8,494 bases of DNA from CAZXCK01 sp964639225 (GTDB lineage Bacteria > Chloroflexota > Anaerolineae > Aggregatilineales > Phototrophicaceae): assembly GCA_964639225.1 (NCBI GenBank), contig CAZXCK010000158.1:1-8494 (forward strand), in the 5' to 3' direction. The notes beneath the pieces were generated by a model. The model was not told the origin of the DNA. It was given only the letters and a program-made list of their open reading frames with translations, and searched no databases. Below are positions 7,674 through 8,494 of the stretch, in pieces (the first letter of the stretch is position 1; each line of letters begins with the position of its first letter). The position numbers and the translations under genes were made by a program.

Positions 7674-7927
7674 AGATCATGACAGAATGGCGGACATCGA
7701 CCCGGATCAAGCTGGCCGCGGTGATATTATTTATCTTGCTGGGAATCAATATCTATTGTTACCTGATACAAGACGTTATTCAGTTGGTATGGCCGCTTCC
7801 GGATTATTATATCAAAGCCAAATTCGCGGCGATCAGATGGTTGAACGCCGGCGGGTTAATGACCAGCACCGCCAGTGTATTATCAATTGGTTTTCAAAAA
7901 GGCCTGGAAGGGCTGAAAAACAAATGA
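7670..7927 (+). CDS. Small membrane protein, candidate holin
   Basis: An 85-residue protein starting at GTG 7670, which overlaps the endolysin stop (GTGA). GAGAG at 7659-7663 lies 6 bases upstream and supports this start; ATG 7679 (82 residues) is the alternative. A basic N-terminus (WRTSTRIK) precedes a strong hydrophobic helix, about residues 15-40 (LAAVILFILLGINIYCYL). A weaker second stretch (AAIRWLNAGGLMTSTASVLS, about 52-71) may also enter the membrane or lie on its surface. The C-terminus is short and lysine-rich (GLEGLKNK), common in holins. Size, charge pattern and position right after the endolysin make it the best holin candidate. No holin family is recognised by sequence, and the protein at 6640 could instead do this job. 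Confidence 0.55.
   Translation: MKIMTEWRTSTRIKLAAVILFILLGINIYCYLIQDVIQLVWPLPDYYIKAKFAAIRWLNAGGLMTSTASVLSIGFQKGLEGLKNK
7906..7912 (+). promoter_or_regulatory. Ribosome binding site serving the nested gene pair
   Basis: GGAAGGG lies 11 bases before the ATG at 7924 and 16 bases before the second ATG at 7929. It fits the outer gene better. The inner start may depend on ribosomes terminating at 7927, because the sequence AAATGAGATG packs a stop (TGA 7925-7927) between two starts in different frames. Confidence 0.45.
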
Positions 7928-8385
7928 GATGGACAGTATTATCAAAAACATTGTTTATTACAGCGGCGGGATTATTATTGTGTTTATGGCCGGCGCAGTT
8001 ATCGGCGGGTACTACGCCTGGGCGAGAACAGTTGACCATTACACGGACCGAGCTGAACAGGATCAAGATGTTATTAAGCGAGTCCAAAAGACACGTCAAA
8101 AGTTACAGAGAATTGCAGAAAAACGACAGAAAACAATTGTCAAGTTACAGGAAAATAACCGACAAGCTGCAGCGACAATTGACCGCCTCGAAAAAGAAAA
8201 TAGAAAAGCTGAAATCATTAACCGGAAAAGAGCAGAACTTATTGGCCAAATTGAAACAAACCGAAAAGAGCTTGAAAGCATTATCCAATCGATTGAACGC
8301 CGCTGAGACGCAACGCAATTGTGCAGCAGGGGCAGCAGCGGCCGAGCTGGCCGTGATTATAATTTTGATCATAATTATTCTGTAA
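7924..8385 (+). CDS. Exported coiled-coil protein with C-terminal membrane anchor, spanin-like (outer gene of nested pair)
   Basis: A 153-residue protein starting at ATG 7924, overlapping the upstream stop (ATGA). The N-terminus (MRWTVLSKTLFITAAGLLLC) is a good Sec signal, with likely cleavage after Ala28 (QLSA-GTTP). Cys20 follows L-L-L, not a canonical lipobox. Residues about 36-125 are Lys/Glu/Gln-rich with Leu/Ile spacing suited to a coiled coil (TELNRIKMLL, KLQRQLT, LLAKLKQTEKSL). The end is an Ala-rich turn and a pure aliphatic segment (about 142-153, AVIIILIIIIL). A periplasmic rod anchored at its C-terminus resembles unimolecular spanins, if Cys20 were lipidated and fixed the N-terminus to the outer membrane; otherwise both ends face the inner membrane side. 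The frame also extends upstream to a TTG at 7666, but that stretch lies over the holin-candidate gene and is not used. Function is inferred from topology and position. Confidence 0.6.
   Translation: MRWTVLSKTLFITAAGLLLCLWPAQLSAGTTPGREQLTITRTELNRIKMLLSESKRHVKSYRELQKNDRKQLSSYRKITDKLQRQLTASKKKIEKLKSLTGKEQNLLAKLKQTEKSLKALSNRLNAAETQRNCAAGAAAAELAVIIILIIIIL
7929..8306 (+). CDS. Rz-like inner-membrane spanin candidate, fully embedded in the outer gene
   Basis: A 125-residue protein in the -1 (+2) frame relative to the 7924 gene and lying wholly inside it. A stop at 7914-7916 leaves ATG 7929 as the only nearby start. Residues about 8-32 form one transmembrane helix (IVYYSGGIIIVFMAGAVIGG). The remainder, about 36-125, is an almost continuous charged coiled coil (DVIKRVQKTRQKLQRIAEKR, TIDRLEKENRKAE, IGQIETNRKELESII). 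N-terminal anchor plus long periplasmic helix and no cysteine is the layout of lambda Rz-type i-spanins, which link the inner membrane to an outer-membrane partner at the last step of lysis. The DNA is A- and T-rich here, so one of the two frames could look helical by composition alone. Position after the endolysin and holin candidate supports the call. Confidence 0.6.
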   Translation: MDSIIKNIVYYSGGIIIVFMAGAVIGGYYAWARTVDHYTDRAEQDQDVIKRVQKTRQKLQRIAEKRQKTIVKLQENNRQAAATIDRLEKENRKAEIINRKRAELIGQIETNRKELESIIQSIERR

Positions 8386-8391
8386 GCCCCC

Positions 8392-8426
8392 AAAAAAAAT
8401 AAAAAAAGACAAAAAAACACCGAAAA
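8392..8426. other. Phased A-tracts, likely intrinsic DNA bend upstream of a promoter
   Basis: A-runs at 8392-8399, 8401-8407, 8411-8417 and 8423-8426 have centres about 8.5, 10 and 10.5 bases apart, close to the helical repeat. They end just before the -35 box at 8431. Such tracts bend DNA and can act as UP-element-like contacts for RNA polymerase. The region shows no coding potential. Confidence 0.4.
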
Positions 8427-8430
8427 GGGG

Positions 8431-8459
8431 TTGACAAAGTATCAAAAATATAGTAAATT
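8431..8459 (+). promoter_or_regulatory. Sigma70-like promoter for the gene right of the window
   Basis: A perfect -35 box TTGACA (8431-8436) is followed after 17 bases by TAAATT (8454-8459), a 4/6 match to the -10 box. A perfect TATAAT at 8459-8464 has a 22-base gap, too long for the same -35 element. Transcription would start near 8466 and run out of the window. The window's right end (8386-8494) carries no gene, so this separates the late operon from a new transcript. No intrinsic terminator (hairpin plus T-run on the + strand) is visible between them. Confidence 0.55.
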
Positions 8460-8470
8460 ATAATTAACAA

Positions 8471-8485
8471 CGGGGGACAACCCCG
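8471..8485. other. Short inverted repeat just downstream of the promoter
   Basis: CGGGG (8471-8475) pairs with CCCCG (8481-8485) around the loop GACAA. It would lie in the first bases of the new transcript as a 5' stem-loop. It could also be an operator half-site pair. It is followed by A-rich sequence rather than T's, so it is not a terminator on this strand. Confidence 0.35.
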
Positions 8486-8494
8486 AAACAAAAA

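Noticed and set aside
7666..7923. Upstream extension of the outer nested gene to TTG 7666
   Set aside because: That stretch runs out of frame across the whole holin-candidate gene, and the signal peptide that makes sense begins at ATG 7924.
104..8420. Several short minus-strand open frames (for example 104-583, 1200-1568, 5615-6019, 8145-8420)
   Set aside because: They are antisense shadows of + strand genes with no ribosome site or recognisable protein pattern.
8471..8485. Hairpin as a rho-independent terminator
   Set aside because: It is only 5 bp and is followed by A's on the + strand; on the minus strand no clean T-run follows.

Overview
The window looks like part of the late region of a tailed phage or prophage. 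It holds ten genes, all on the + strand, running from the tail-tip/fibre genes into a lysis cassette. No chromosomal housekeeping gene, tRNA, rRNA, CRISPR array, integrase, transposase or regulator is visible. A lambda gpJ-type tail-tip protein followed by fibre-like proteins suggests a siphovirus-like particle. The host is probably diderm (Gram-negative-type), because the cassette ends in spanin-like membrane/coiled-coil proteins, which disrupt the outer membrane. Neither the host taxon nor prophage versus free phage can be decided from this sequence.

Layout. (1) 2-1498: C-terminal part of a gpJ-like tail-tip/host-specificity protein whose 5' end lies outside the window. (2) 1495-3006: a tail protein with a LamG/concanavalin-A-like module and a beta-repeat stalk. 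(3) 3037-5373: a large fibre/receptor-binding protein with three related beta-sandwich modules. (4) 5375-5887: a small DUF4376-like protein. (5) 5880-6647: a class-3-lipase-like alpha/beta hydrolase with a visible GHSKGG nucleophile elbow. (6) 6640-6990: a small protein with one N-terminal membrane segment and a coiled coil. (7) 6987-7673: a GH73/FlgJ-type glucosaminidase, the likely endolysin. (8) 7670-7927: a small membrane protein, the best holin candidate. (9, 10) 7924-8385 and 7929-8306: two coiled-coil membrane proteins, one entirely inside the other in a different frame. The last 109 bases are non-coding, with phased A-tracts, a sigma70-like promoter pointing right and a short hairpin.

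How it works together. The first four genes would build the host-recognition end of the tail. Genes 6-10 would release progeny: a membrane lesion (candidates at 6640 and 7670), peptidoglycan cleavage (6987) and envelope disruption (7924/7929). The lipase-like enzyme sits between the two blocks and could act in either. Most junctions overlap by 4-8 bases, which suggests one translationally coupled late operon.

The most interesting points are the completely nested pair of membrane/coiled-coil genes at 7924-8385, whose arrangement differs from lambda Rz/Rz1, and the lipase-like gene at the head of the lysis cassette.
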